A program made the position numbers and the translations under genes. A stretch of 64,000 bases of DNA from Anoplolepis gracilipes (Eukaryota > Arthropoda > Insecta > Hymenoptera > Formicidae): NCBI RefSeq assembly GCF_047496725.1, contig NC_132972.1:5386001-5450000 (forward strand), written 5' to 3'. Position 1 is the stretch's first letter. The number at the start of each line of letters is the position of its first letter. The notes under the pieces were generated by a model, which saw only the letters and a list, made by a program, of their open reading frames with translations, did no database searches and was not told the origin of the DNA. Of the stretch, positions 13,901 to 24,440 are shown one piece after another.

Positions 13901-15221
13901 AATTCATTAGCATGAACACGACTGTCCTTCATGATTGTATCGATTCTGCGTTTATCCTGCGTCACGCACTCTGTCTCTCTTTATTTTTCGACACGAGACT
14001 AACTTTCGGTTTCATTTCTCATGATCTCGTGGACTTTCTCGACGAATCAGTAACAATTATGTAAGCATAAAATGGCGAATATTATATATGAGAATTTATG
14101 CGACGAAAACGTATTATTTAAGCACTCAAGAAATGATGATTTTCTAGAAGTGCTAATTGCATAAACTCAAAAAAATTAATCAATTAATTTCCTCGAAGAA
14201 ATTTCTACTTCGTTTAACTTTATATCTTATTCTCGATATAATAATGCAAAAATTATTGTGATTTTTTTAACTATAAAATGATAAAAATATAAAAATTTAA
14301 TTATCGATTGTTTAAATAAGCTACATAAATCGGGTTCTTTACTTTTAATTAAAAAAATTTCTGAGAAAGAGAGACAGAAAAATTCAAATACATTTTACTC
14401 TTTCTGTTTCTTTGATACATCACATAAAATTATCAAAATAACTGTTTATATAATACTATCAAGATATAAGACAGTCAAGATATAATTTTAACAAAAAACC
14501 AGCGGTTATTAATAGTAACGGCAGAAAATGTATTTGCGCAATTAACCTGATTTATATCTCGCATTATGAAAGAGACATGGATTTACATCATCACGGATTT
14601 ATGTTTGCGAATATCTGAATGGAATCAACAAGGTGATACGTTCGAATGAAATTGGCATTCAGTAACCCCTAGATAAAAGGACATGAAATTAACGATATGC
14701 TTACGCACGCTCATGCGTGAAGGTATTAAACCATATGAGATTAATAATCGTCATTCACGGTCATCGCACGCAGGCCGAACTCGGTTTTATTTACGGCGAA
14801 TAATACACTAGACATGAATTTCTATAATTAGCTGATAATATCGGTATTTGTGACTCGGGAGATCGAAAGATCCGAGAGAGATAGAACTTGCAGAAGCAAA
14901 TTTTTATTTTTCTCGCGAATCGATTATTTCAAACAAATTATAACGATAACAAAAAGATTATGAAGAAAAAAACTAATGCAAGAATTATTTGCAGTAAAAA
15001 ACGCAGATAATTTATAGAACTGTTTACTTAAAGCTGAAATAAAAAATGATTACTAAAGAACATCAAAATACATCGATAATTCTCAAATCAATAAAAAATT
15101 ACTGTTAGTTAAAATTTAATCATATTTTATGTTATACATAATATATATGTATATAGTATATTATTTTGATATATTTAAATTAAACTTTTTTTTTTTTAAA
15201 TTTTCTTTCGAAAAAAATTTC

Positions 15222-15257
15222 TTCCTCTCTCTCTCTCTCTCTCCCTCCCTCTCTCTT
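15222..15257 (+). repeat. (TC)n-rich microsatellite
   Basis: A CT dinucleotide run interrupted by two CCCT units. Confidence 0.9.
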
Positions 15258-15609
15258 TATTGTAAACATTAAGTTGAAAATATAATGAAATTTTATTCTT
15301 TGTTTCTAATTTATTATTATTTTTTAATAGAATTATGTACATATATAACTCAGTTATAGAGACATTTAACATTGAAATTGAACAATCAAAAAAGTTGTAA
15401 AGAAATCTATGTTTGCAAAAATAAATAAACAATATAATAAAAAATTAGAAAAAGGTGAGACATTAATCATTATTTGATGTAATGTTTGCAAAATTCTTAT
15501 TAGATCTATCTAAAATTCTTATTAGATCTTCGTATCTTACATCTTACTTTAAAACGATAAATTAATAAAAACATAGCGCTTTGATGATGAAAAAAAACTA
15601 CAACTACAA

Positions 15610-15612
<3 letters not shown>

Positions 15613-15680
<68 letters not shown>
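15613..15680 (+). repeat. (CT)n microsatellite, about 68 bp
   Basis: An uninterrupted CT run about 480 bp upstream of the next gene's first ATG. (GA)n/(CT)n runs near insect promoters can bind GAGA-type factors. That is possible here but not shown. Confidence 0.97.
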
Positions 15681-15684
<4 letters not shown>

Positions 15685-16160
15685 GAATAATATTATGAAT
15701 AATAAACACATTATTGTGCCACAATATATTATTACCTATTATTATAGCTTATGGAATTTTCGTTATAGGAAATAAAGTGCAGTCGCAAAGTATAATATAT
15801 GTATATTATTTTGCCGAATCTGACGACACACATACCTCGAAATTTGCAGCCATTTGTATCGATGAATGTTGCTCGATAATCTCACGCGATATTGCAATAC
15901 ATATCGGCGAAAAAACGCATCGTTCCAGAGCCGCCTTCGTATCTCGTTAGTGCTTCGCACTCGTCTCGATTCGCGTTTGTCGAGTCCAGAGTCTTGTCCG
16001 CCGGCGATTCGCGATAACCCTGCGCGAAAAAGCCCTTCCGAATCCGAAAAGAAGAATCGGTTTTCAAAAACTCGCGGACACTCGCTCGCTCGCGCGCGTC
16101 GCGCCGATAGATAGATATAGATAGATAGGTTTGAAGTTTGAAGACGCTTTCGGAATCCGC

Positions 16161-17486
16161 ATGAACGCGACGGATGTCCGCTTGAAAACATGGACACCCG
16201 CGGTGCCCCGCAAAATACCGGACAACATCGTGTCCTCGAGCTATGCGACGACGAAAGCATTCGTGCCGTCTTACGAGAAGAAGTATGAAATATATTTGTT
16301 ACATTTAATAGGAAGAACGCTCGCGATCCGAAGTCATATTTATAACTCCTAGACATATAAGACAGGAAACTAATTGTAAGATATGATAATCAGAGATAGT
16401 TTTTAATCATAGAATATTTATATTTATAGATTCGAAAAACATGCATTGAAATAATAATTCTTATACCGTTCTTTGCAAAATGAAATAGTGAAAAAAAAAA
16501 TATATCAAAAATCTTCAATTAAATCTAGAGACTTGTAAAAGATATTAAAAAGAATTATAATCAATTTGAAATGAATAGAAAAAATATAAAAACAAATAAT
16601 TATAATACAAATAATAATGAGTTCTTCTCAAAATGTGTACAATAAAAAATTATATAAAATAATTATAATATAATATAATTATATTAATTATAACATATAA
16701 TTATAAAAAAATATATTTTTATTTAATTTCCACAGAGACGGCCGTCCTTGCATTGCACAATTGCTCGCGAACGATTATCAACGTCTTTGGTGGCAGGAGA
16801 AACAAGTCTGGGACAGAACCACAACTGCCCGAAAAACTGTGATTAAAAAAATACTACCTCGTATGGTAAGCAATTATTAAGCAGCTATTACGCGAGCGAT
16901 GATTAAATATGCAAATTTACAGATGATTAAGAAAAAAGTACCGACTTGCGTGACCGTCAAATATCCAACAAGAGCAGAACGATGGAAAGGAAGAAGGAAG
17001 GAAGATTCAAAAAAAGGATCTATCGCTAAAATTAAAAAAGAAACACTCTTTGCAAAACAAAATGATGATACGAAATTAAAAGAACACGAGGAAACGAAAT
17101 TACATAAGAAACATGCAGGAACGAAATCGGGAAAATATGAGGAAACTAAATCAGAAAAACCTGAAGAAACAGAAGGAGAAAAATACGAAGAAACTAAATC
17201 AGAAAAACCTGAAGAAACAGAAGGAGAAAAATACGAAGAAACTAAATCAGAAAAACCTGAAGAAACAGAAAGAGAAAAATACGAAGAAACTAAGTCAGAG
17301 AAATCCGAGAAAACGAGATTAGAAGGACAAAAAGAAACGAAAGAAGAAAAATATGAGGAAATAAAATCAGAAAAAAATGAAGAAATAAAGGTAGAAAAAT
17401 TTGACGAAACAAATAAATCAGAAGAACGCGAAAAAACACAATTAGAAAACAACGAAGATACAAAATCAGAAGACGCAATGAAATAA
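16161..17486 (+). CDS. Unrecognised three-exon gene with Lys/Glu-rich tandem-repeat tail (about 271 aa)
   Basis: I do not recognise this protein. The deduced exons are 16161-16282, 16736-16865 and 16923-17486. The splices join in frame (AA|A Lys, then between codons); the last intron is only 57 nt. ATG 16161 is the first in frame after an upstream TAG. The N-terminal 84 residues look globular and unusual, with a Trp-rich segment (YQRLWWQEKQVWD) and a conserved-looking TTKAFVPSYEKK stretch. The C-terminal half is highly charged: three near-identical 16-residue units (KYEETKSEKPEETEGE) followed by degenerate copies. No signal peptide or membrane segment is seen. An AATAAA lies 254 bp after the stop. 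The gene sits 544 bp upstream of PDE12 on the same strand. The first two exons are the better-supported part, because the frame continues across a consensus acceptor. The repeat tail alone would be weak evidence. Confidence 0.62.
17133..17276 (+). repeat. 48-bp coding minisatellite (three near-identical units)
   Basis: Units start at 17133, 17181 and 17229, each encoding KYEETKSEKPEETE(G/R)E. They differ by only a few bases, and degenerate copies continue to about 17450. The period keeps the reading frame, so copy-number changes would alter protein length without a frameshift. Confidence 0.92.
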
Positions 17487-17739
17487 AATTAGAAAACAGA
17501 AAATAAATCATTGCATTGTATTATATAATTATTTCATAGAGAGATACGAGCAAAATTAAGAGTGATTAAAAAATAATGACTTTCATACAAAAATAAAAAT
17601 ATCCTAAAATAAATAAGACTTAAGGATTTGTTAATCAACATAAAGCTTTACTTATCTGAAATATTTGTGTTCTCTTCAGTTTTTCGAATCTTTTAAAGAG
17701 AATATTAATTAATTTAAAATATGTAATTTTTTTTTATTA

Positions 17740-17745
17740 AATAAA
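17740..17745 (+). terminator. Candidate polyadenylation signal AATAAA
   Basis: A canonical hexamer followed within 12 bases by a GT-rich stretch (GGTGTGTC), 254 bp after the stop at 17486. It is a good candidate 3' end for the repeat-tail gene. Confidence 0.6.
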
Positions 17746-17773
17746 GATCGGTGTGTCAATTTTTTATAACTTA

Positions 17774-17790
17774 TGGCGCCATCTAACAGC
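17774..17790 (-). promoter_or_regulatory. CTCF-like motif between two genes
   Basis: The minus strand reads GCTGTTAGATGGCGCCAT and contains AGATGGCGCC, close to the insect CTCF core AG(A/G)TGGCGC. It lies between the candidate poly(A) signal of the upstream gene and the PDE12 start. This is a motif match only; binding is inference. Confidence 0.3.
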
Positions 17791-18018
17791 ATCTGTCGAT
17801 AAAAAAAAAATTCATTTTCCTATAATACGATCGTAGTTAACACAGATCTCTACATTTCCCGAATAATTAAAGATATATTTATAACCTCTAGTTTATTTTC
17901 TTCTCCATGTTGAAACTCTCTTCTCCTCGATTTACACATATTTAAATTATTAAATCTGATTTTGAACATGTTAATCAGTTTTAATCAAAGCTATATTGTG
18001 CCTTTCGAAGTAAACGAA

Positions 18019-18030
18019 ATGCAATTATAA
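18019..18030 (+). promoter_or_regulatory. Three-codon upstream ORF overlapping the PDE12 start
   Basis: ATG CAA TTA TAA ends with its stop overlapping the first base of the PDE12 ATG (TAATG). If both lie in the same mRNA, translation of PDE12 from 18030 would need leaky scanning or reinitiation. Confidence 0.5.
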
Positions 18031-21000
18031 TGCGAAGCGTGTTTGCGGTTAAATTGTTTTCGTACAGAGCTTACCTGGTCTCGTCATCTGTCTTCACATC
18101 ATTTCGCAGCAAACACGTGCGACCGAAACACGTGTTAAAGATGAACGAGGCATTCCTCCGCTACGAGAATGAGAGTAACGTATTTGACATCTCGTTCCGT
18201 TACGTGGATGAGGCGATGAACGTCGATCGTCAATTCAACTTCTCCAGGCAGATCACGGAGGACGTGAACAATTTCCTTAAGAGAATAGACATCAGTATTT
18301 GCAAATTTATAAACAAAAAAGTAAGAATACGGAATGAAATAACGTTTGCAAATTAGAACAGTTTAATGACATGCAGAGAATATCTATGCAAAGTCATATA
18401 TGCGTTTGTAATGAATATTATTGATTGCATTCAATAGAGAAAATTGTTGAATTATTGATCTGCAACGTTCAAATCTTATATGCTGAATCTAAGATTTGAA
18501 ACTAATTATGTTCGATTACTTATTTATAGATTATTTATAGAACTCTTTTTTTGCAAAACAATAATTATAATTTCAAAGCATGCTGTGATATGATACACTA
18601 ATTACTTGTACATAGATTCCTCAACATAAATCAATGACTAATTTGTACAAGCTTTTTCTTCCTTGCTAAAATAGTCTATATCAAGGTATTTTATTAATAT
18701 GATGAATTTTACTATAATTATGCACTATATTTCATAATAAAGAAAAAAAAATAAATATAAGAGGTTCTAAAATTTGCGTTACAATTGAGAAAAAAATTTC
18801 CTATAAATATAATTTAAAAAAACAGAATATTTTTTATATACAATAAATTTTAAAAAATTAAAAAAAAAATAATTTTAGAAATTATTAAGAATTAATATAA
18901 TTTTTAAAAATATAGACTTTATGTAAAAATTAAGAAAAAATATAATATATAGAATGTAAAATATCTAGCAATAAGTAAAGAAATAATTTTTTTTTAGATT
19001 GAGAGAAAAAGAAAGAAAAATAGTACTTTGGATATATGTGTTCTGCCAAAAGACAATGTGGATACTGGGAAGATCATGCTTCTCAAAAATGGTGTCAAAG
19101 TGGACGGGGATGTGTTGTTCAAGAGTCTTGTTGTTCAAGAGAATATTGCAGAACTTAAGCTGGTTATTTTTGAAAAGACGTTCTTAGTGAAGCTAAATGC
19201 GCCTTATATCATTAATATTGCATTACCATCAAGCATATTAGTGGGATTTCCAGTTTATCCATTTAAATTTGATACACTTTACACTGACAGAAAACTATCG
19301 ATATTTGACTGGTATAAAAATGACCCTATTAAAAACAAGCCAAATTTATGGACACACATAGGGACAGGATATACGTATGTACCAAAGCTATCTGACATTG
19401 GTTGTAACTTGAAGATCAACTGCCAACCGCGAAACAATACGGATTCTGGTTCTAACATGGAAGTGGAATCGAAGAACGTTGTGGAGGCTGGTCCTGGACT
19501 ATGCCCATTTGAGATTCGACACCAGTTTACAAAACATAAATTATCGGGTAGAAGGTATATACATATATATATACAGAGTGGGCCTTAACATTTCAGATTG
19601 AGATTTTATAAGATTGTATTGTTCAGAATATGTACAACAAAATAGAAATTATATCAAGAGGATATATTTTACTTATATGTATAATATATTTATTAAAATG
19701 AACAAATTCAGTTTTAGGGTAATATCCTACAATATACTAGCAGATACATATGCTGATTCTGATTTTTCCAAGGATGTGTTATATCCATATTGCCCACAAT
19801 ATGCATTAGATATGACCTATAGAAAGCAATTAATACTTAAAGAAATAATAGGTATGCACTATGCATGTAATTTTTAAACTATTTAGATCGTTTTATCAAA
19901 CAAAAACATTTTCTAAATATTTTTATTAAATCTAGAAGATAGCTTCTATCAATCATAGAATTGATAAATATTATTTGCTTTATTATTTAAAATAAGAATA
20001 AAATCAAGTGATTAATGATTTTATAATTTTTTTGATAATCTCTTCAAGTATTAAAGTAAAATATTGTTTTATTGTTAGATTACTAAATTAAGCAATAACA
20101 AAACGTTCGTAATATATGTTTTATTACAGGATTTAACGGTGACATAATTTGTCTGCAAGAAGTAGACAGGAACATATATGATAATGACTTGTTGCCATTT
20201 CTGTACATGCTGAATTATAATGGCGAATTTGTTACGAAGAATGAAATTAACGAAGGACTTGCAACGTTTTTCGATCAAGAAAGATTTGAGAAAGTAGGAT
20301 TTAAGTTCAGCGTAATGGCTCAAAATATCGATCTTCCAGGGTTTGCTGAAGTTTGGTCTCAAATTAACAACTGCAAGACGAAGGAGAGATTTTTGGCTAG
20401 AAATACAACCATTCAGGTAATCGCGCATGATTGCTTATTATCTATATTATTATAATATTAGTAATCAAAAATCGAAAAGATTAAATATAGTGATAATTAG
20501 GTAACGATGTTGCGATCTAGAGAGAACCCAAATGAAATCTTAGTCGTTGGTAATACGCATTTATACTTTAAACCCGATGCAGATCATATACGTTTACTGC
20601 AAGGATATTATGCGATTACATATATAAACGAAATGGCGAGAAATACACAGGAAGTGGTAAATATTTTTTCCCATAAAAATGATTTATCTTTATACGTTTA
20701 GAGAAAATATTATTTGAAAACGTTATTCTAATATTTATAAAGTTTATATTATATATCATAATTTTGTGTAATTACAATTACATCATGTATATGTTGACAG
20801 AATCCCTCGTGTAATGTAAGAGTAATACTTTGCGGAGATTTTAACAGCGTACCGGAATGTGGCATTTATCAGCTAATGACTAAATTGCACGTTTCGAGAA
20901 CCTGCGAAGACTGGAAAAGTAGTGAGTGATTTTTCGTATTCAATTTACGAAAGTTTTTTTTAATTTCATTATCTGTTAATTTGAATATGATATATATGTG

Positions 21001-21301
21001 GGAAGCAATTGGGCAAAATTATCTTTCTTTCCCAGATGTCGAGGAAGCTGTAGAAAATGTATCCTTAACACAGGATCTTCTCATGTCTAGTGCTTGTGGC
21101 ACGCCGACATATACGAATTACACGCCAGCATTTTCTGCTTGTTTAGATTACATATTCTATGAGAGACATAAATTTGAAGTGGAACAGGTAATTCCGATGC
21201 CTAGTAAGGAAGAACTTACTCTTCATACAGGTTTGCCATCTGTAGTGTTTCCGAGTGATCATATATCTTTATGCGCGGATTTAAAATTAAAAACTTATTA
21301 A
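18030..21301 (+). CDS. Pde12: 2',5'-phosphodiesterase 12 (603 aa, complete)
   Basis: PDE12 is an EEP-family (exonuclease/endonuclease/phosphatase) enzyme. It degrades 2'-5' oligoadenylates and removes poly(A) from mitochondrial RNA. Deduced exons are 18030-18320, 18998-19554, 19718-19851, 20130-20416, 20501-20656, 20801-20921 and 21036-21301. All junctions keep frame, giving 603 residues (human is about 609). Visible EEP motifs are SYNILAD (Asn288), CLQEVD (Glu338), NTHLY (His443), GDFNS (Asp488, Asn490) and PSDH (Asp590, His591), so the catalytic set is complete. CGTPTYTNY and CLDYIF near the C-terminus are PDE12-typical. The first 35 residues are rich in Arg/Lys/Ser and lack acids, as expected of a mitochondrial presequence. 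A second in-frame ATG at 18141 could give a form lacking it. A three-codon uORF overlaps the start. Family assignment is firm; exact exon ends were read by eye. Confidence 0.95.
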
Positions 21302-21880
21302 ATAACCTTAAATTTTAGTATTAAAAACTATTAAATATATATATTGAAATTATTCGATATATGACATTATTTAATGTTAATTCTCACTTATATTAAATAG
21401 TAATTAAATTAGACTACACACGAACTGTAATTTATATAAAAGAACTTATCAAAAAGTTATGAAACATTGTGTAAAATCTCTAACATCATGATTGAAATTT
21501 ATATTTATGATTACTATTATGAGATTTTGATATATAATTCTATTTTACCTGAATTATTTATTTGCTCTCCCTTTGCCATTTTTTTATATTGTAGATTTAA
21601 CTTAACCATAGATTAAGTTTAACCGAAAGATTTTCTAGAGATCAAGTTTTACTTTAAATTGTTTAAATATTTTAAATTACTTTTTTAGTAAAGCAAAACT
21701 TTTTTCCTCACCGCAACCATATTGAACTAGAGTATGACAGAAGCAAGATTGGTATAAAGTCCATTGAAATGATATTTAGCTTTGTATAGAAAGATTTGAT
21801 AGAAGTCTCAGAACAAGTCTCAGAATCAATTATTCATTCCATATATCTTTTAGGAGGGTTTATAAACCTTTTCTGATACA

Positions 21881-21900
21881 AATAAATGCAAATGAATAAA
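21881..21900 (+). terminator. Two candidate poly(A) signals for PDE12
   Basis: AATAAA occurs at 21881-21886 and 21895-21900, about 580 bp after the PDE12 stop. They are the first clear canonical hexamers I noticed downstream. Confidence 0.4.
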
Positions 21901-24425
21901 ATGAGAATATAAAAAAAAATCAATGCTGGATATCTAACAAGTTAAGAGCAATTATACAGGCTATAATTCTTTCTTTGAAAAAATAAATAAAATATCTGAG
22001 ATTCATTTAATGAAATATGAGCTAACATGTAGCTTGTACTTCATTGAATAGATCCTCAATACTATTTTATATATATACATATACATGTATATATGTGTTA
22101 GGAATGTAATAAAATACAAAATTTCGTTTGTAATCATCAAAGTATACATTCATATTTCGTTAATACGAAGATACAATAAAGTGATATTACTTATGTGTCT
22201 ACGACACTACTTAGAATTATAATTTACAAAAACTTATATACAAATTAATTGTTTTTTTCTTCCACGGCTTGATCATAGAGATCTACAAGAACCTTGAACT
22301 TTAAACTATGAATTTTTTATATTGCTACGCAAAATATTTTCAGTGAATTTTTTATTCTGTAAGAGCGAAAAATTGTATTTTTTTGCGTTTTGCAATACAC
22401 ACTTTATCAAAGTCTACACATAACGATTAAAAATTTTTCCATAATATAATTATCTGAATTCGAAACTACTTATAGGATGTTTGACATCTGTTTTTATAAA
22501 CAGAGCCTTTTCTGAGATATATTTCAGAAAAGAATAGAAAAATTTATGCTATTTTTTCATGAATACTATGATTGAAATATTTTTTTTTATATTTTGCTTT
22601 TCTATTGTATATTCGAAAATATGCAATCATGTCATTTTACACGAAACACTGTGTGTATGTGTATGTGTGTGTGTGTTATATTTATAAAGATATTATATTA
22701 TTCAGCCCTTTTATATTAGACTCCACAATACGAATTATGAGATTTAGGTATTTTTTCTCATTATTTAATCAAATTAAAGGACAAAAATCTACGAAAAAAT
22801 AAATCATTTTAATTTAAAAGGAATTTGTTGTTTCAGGTTTAACGCAATTGTTTATATGAAATTTTACAGCATGTACAATTATATGAATGCAAACAAAAAT
22901 GTTTTATACAAAACTTACAAATCTTTATTAGTATTTTATTATTCTTTAACAAACTACCATCTGTTTAGTAATTTTATTAGCCTTTCATTCTCTTTTAATA
23001 CAGCATTTAGAGCATTTCAGCAACAAGAAAATTTATTTGTGACTCGAAACACGAGATTACTTGGTCTATTATTTTTGTTAATAGCTGTGTACACAAGTGT
23101 TTCTATATAACTAAAAATTCTACAATTGCATCTTACTACTCATAGACAGATTTTATATGGTATATATTATATATTTTATTTCTGATCACATTCTTTTTAT
23201 TAAAATGGTAATCTATTGCAAAAATCGCATAAATTACGCTAATAAAAGTAAAGAACATCTTATTGTGAATCAATTTAATAATCAGTCAAGTGAAAGATTT
23301 CTAATATGTGTAAACTTTTTGTTTTTACTACCATACCGTTTTACTCTTCAATTTTCACATAATTATAACAAATCTCACGTATACTTTTTAATATAATTCT
23401 TGTATAAATCTTTTCATAAATTATTATAATAAACATTATAGGATACCTCTTAATCCTTTCATTCCCAATATAAATATATGATAATGCATAAGAAATAAAA
23501 ATATTTTCTATATAATCAGATTTTTTGATTTCGAAATAAATTGAGAATAATTTTAATTAAATGAGTTTTCTTTTAACTTAAACTCTAGCTGCAGATGTAA
23601 TCTAGGAAGGATATAAACTAAAAAAATTAAGAATTAAAGTCAAATAACCGACAATTTTTTATTATTTTAATATTTAGACGTTTTTTATATATTAGATACA
23701 GATTAGAAATGGAAGGATTAAGTTTTTCTCATCCAACTTGACTGTTAAAAACAATCGATTAAATATTAATACGAAAATAAATTTAAAAAAATATTATATT
23801 ACATTGAACGCAATATGTTGATATATGTGAATCAAAACTGTCATATCAATAAATATTTATTTTATAATCTTTAAAGAAACAAAGTGTTTTCATGCAGAAA
23901 CAAAACTACGTATACTTTATTATATAACTGTTAACATTTTGAATCTGTCAAAAATCTAACTTTATATTTTATATTAATTAATTGTGAACACGCAAATACA
24001 TATATATGTATGCATAATATGGCAAAAATTATTTATTATGCAGTCCATATATTCTTCAATTGATGTATATTCGAAACAGTCAGATTCAAAATGTTGAACA
24101 AAAAATCTCTGTGCATTCTTCAATCGTGCATTCTTACAAATTTTGATTACATTTCGATCAAAAACTTATGCGAACGATATATGATTGTGTGAAATGGAAA
24201 CTTATTGCGTTTATGATATGCTTATACCAGTGACACAACTATTCTCAGTATGATGATAGAAATCTTAACTTGACGATGCTTCCTTTTTTCATTCTGGAGG
24301 AAAAAAAATCGCTATCTCTTGGGATGATAATGAATGTATATTTATGTATAATGATAAAGAATAGAACGCAATACTACGTTACGAATTTATATATCAGTAA
24401 ATTCAGGACGATTGTTGCTCGCTTG

Positions 24426-24431
24426 TTTATT
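24426..24431 (-). terminator. AATAAA very close to the RBM39 stop
   Basis: AATAAA on the minus strand starts 9 bases after the RBM39 stop codon. If used, the 3' UTR would be only about 30 nt. A more distal site is equally possible. Confidence 0.3.
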
Positions 24432-24440
24432 TTAAGATTA

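Larger units (their letters stand above)
1..16160. other. Intergenic or giant-intron DNA with no supported gene
   Basis: No open frame here has splice signals, domain-like composition or recognisable family sequence. The stretch is AT-rich with CpG-rich patches near 1-330, 1240-1640, 4380-4780, 5500-5800, 11230-11400, 11880-12200, 12730-13090 and 13740-13870. Such patches are common in hymenopteran non-coding DNA and may be regulatory. Separately listed items are a MITE, a minisatellite, perfect hairpins and CT/GA microsatellites. No tRNA cloverleaf was recognised. It could be intergenic, or an intron of a gene lying beyond the left edge; the sequence does not decide this. Confidence 0.6.
21302..24440. 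other. Convergent intergenic region between PDE12 and RBM39
   Basis: AT-rich DNA holding the 3' untranslated ends of two convergent genes. No coding exon, long repeat or RNA gene is recognisable. A (GT)n-like run lies near 22655-22675 and a short hairpin (CTTTTCTGA with its complement) near 22509. Confidence 0.6.

Noticed and set aside
15763..16356. 197-codon minus-strand open frame over the first exon of the unknown gene
   Set aside because: It is antisense to a better-supported exon with working splice signals, is Arg/Ser-rich as CpG-rich DNA tends to give, and has no recognisable domain.
16877..17452. 191-codon minus-strand Ser/Phe-rich frame
   Set aside because: It is the mirror image of the Lys/Glu-rich 48-bp repeat; the repeat keeps several frames open on both strands.
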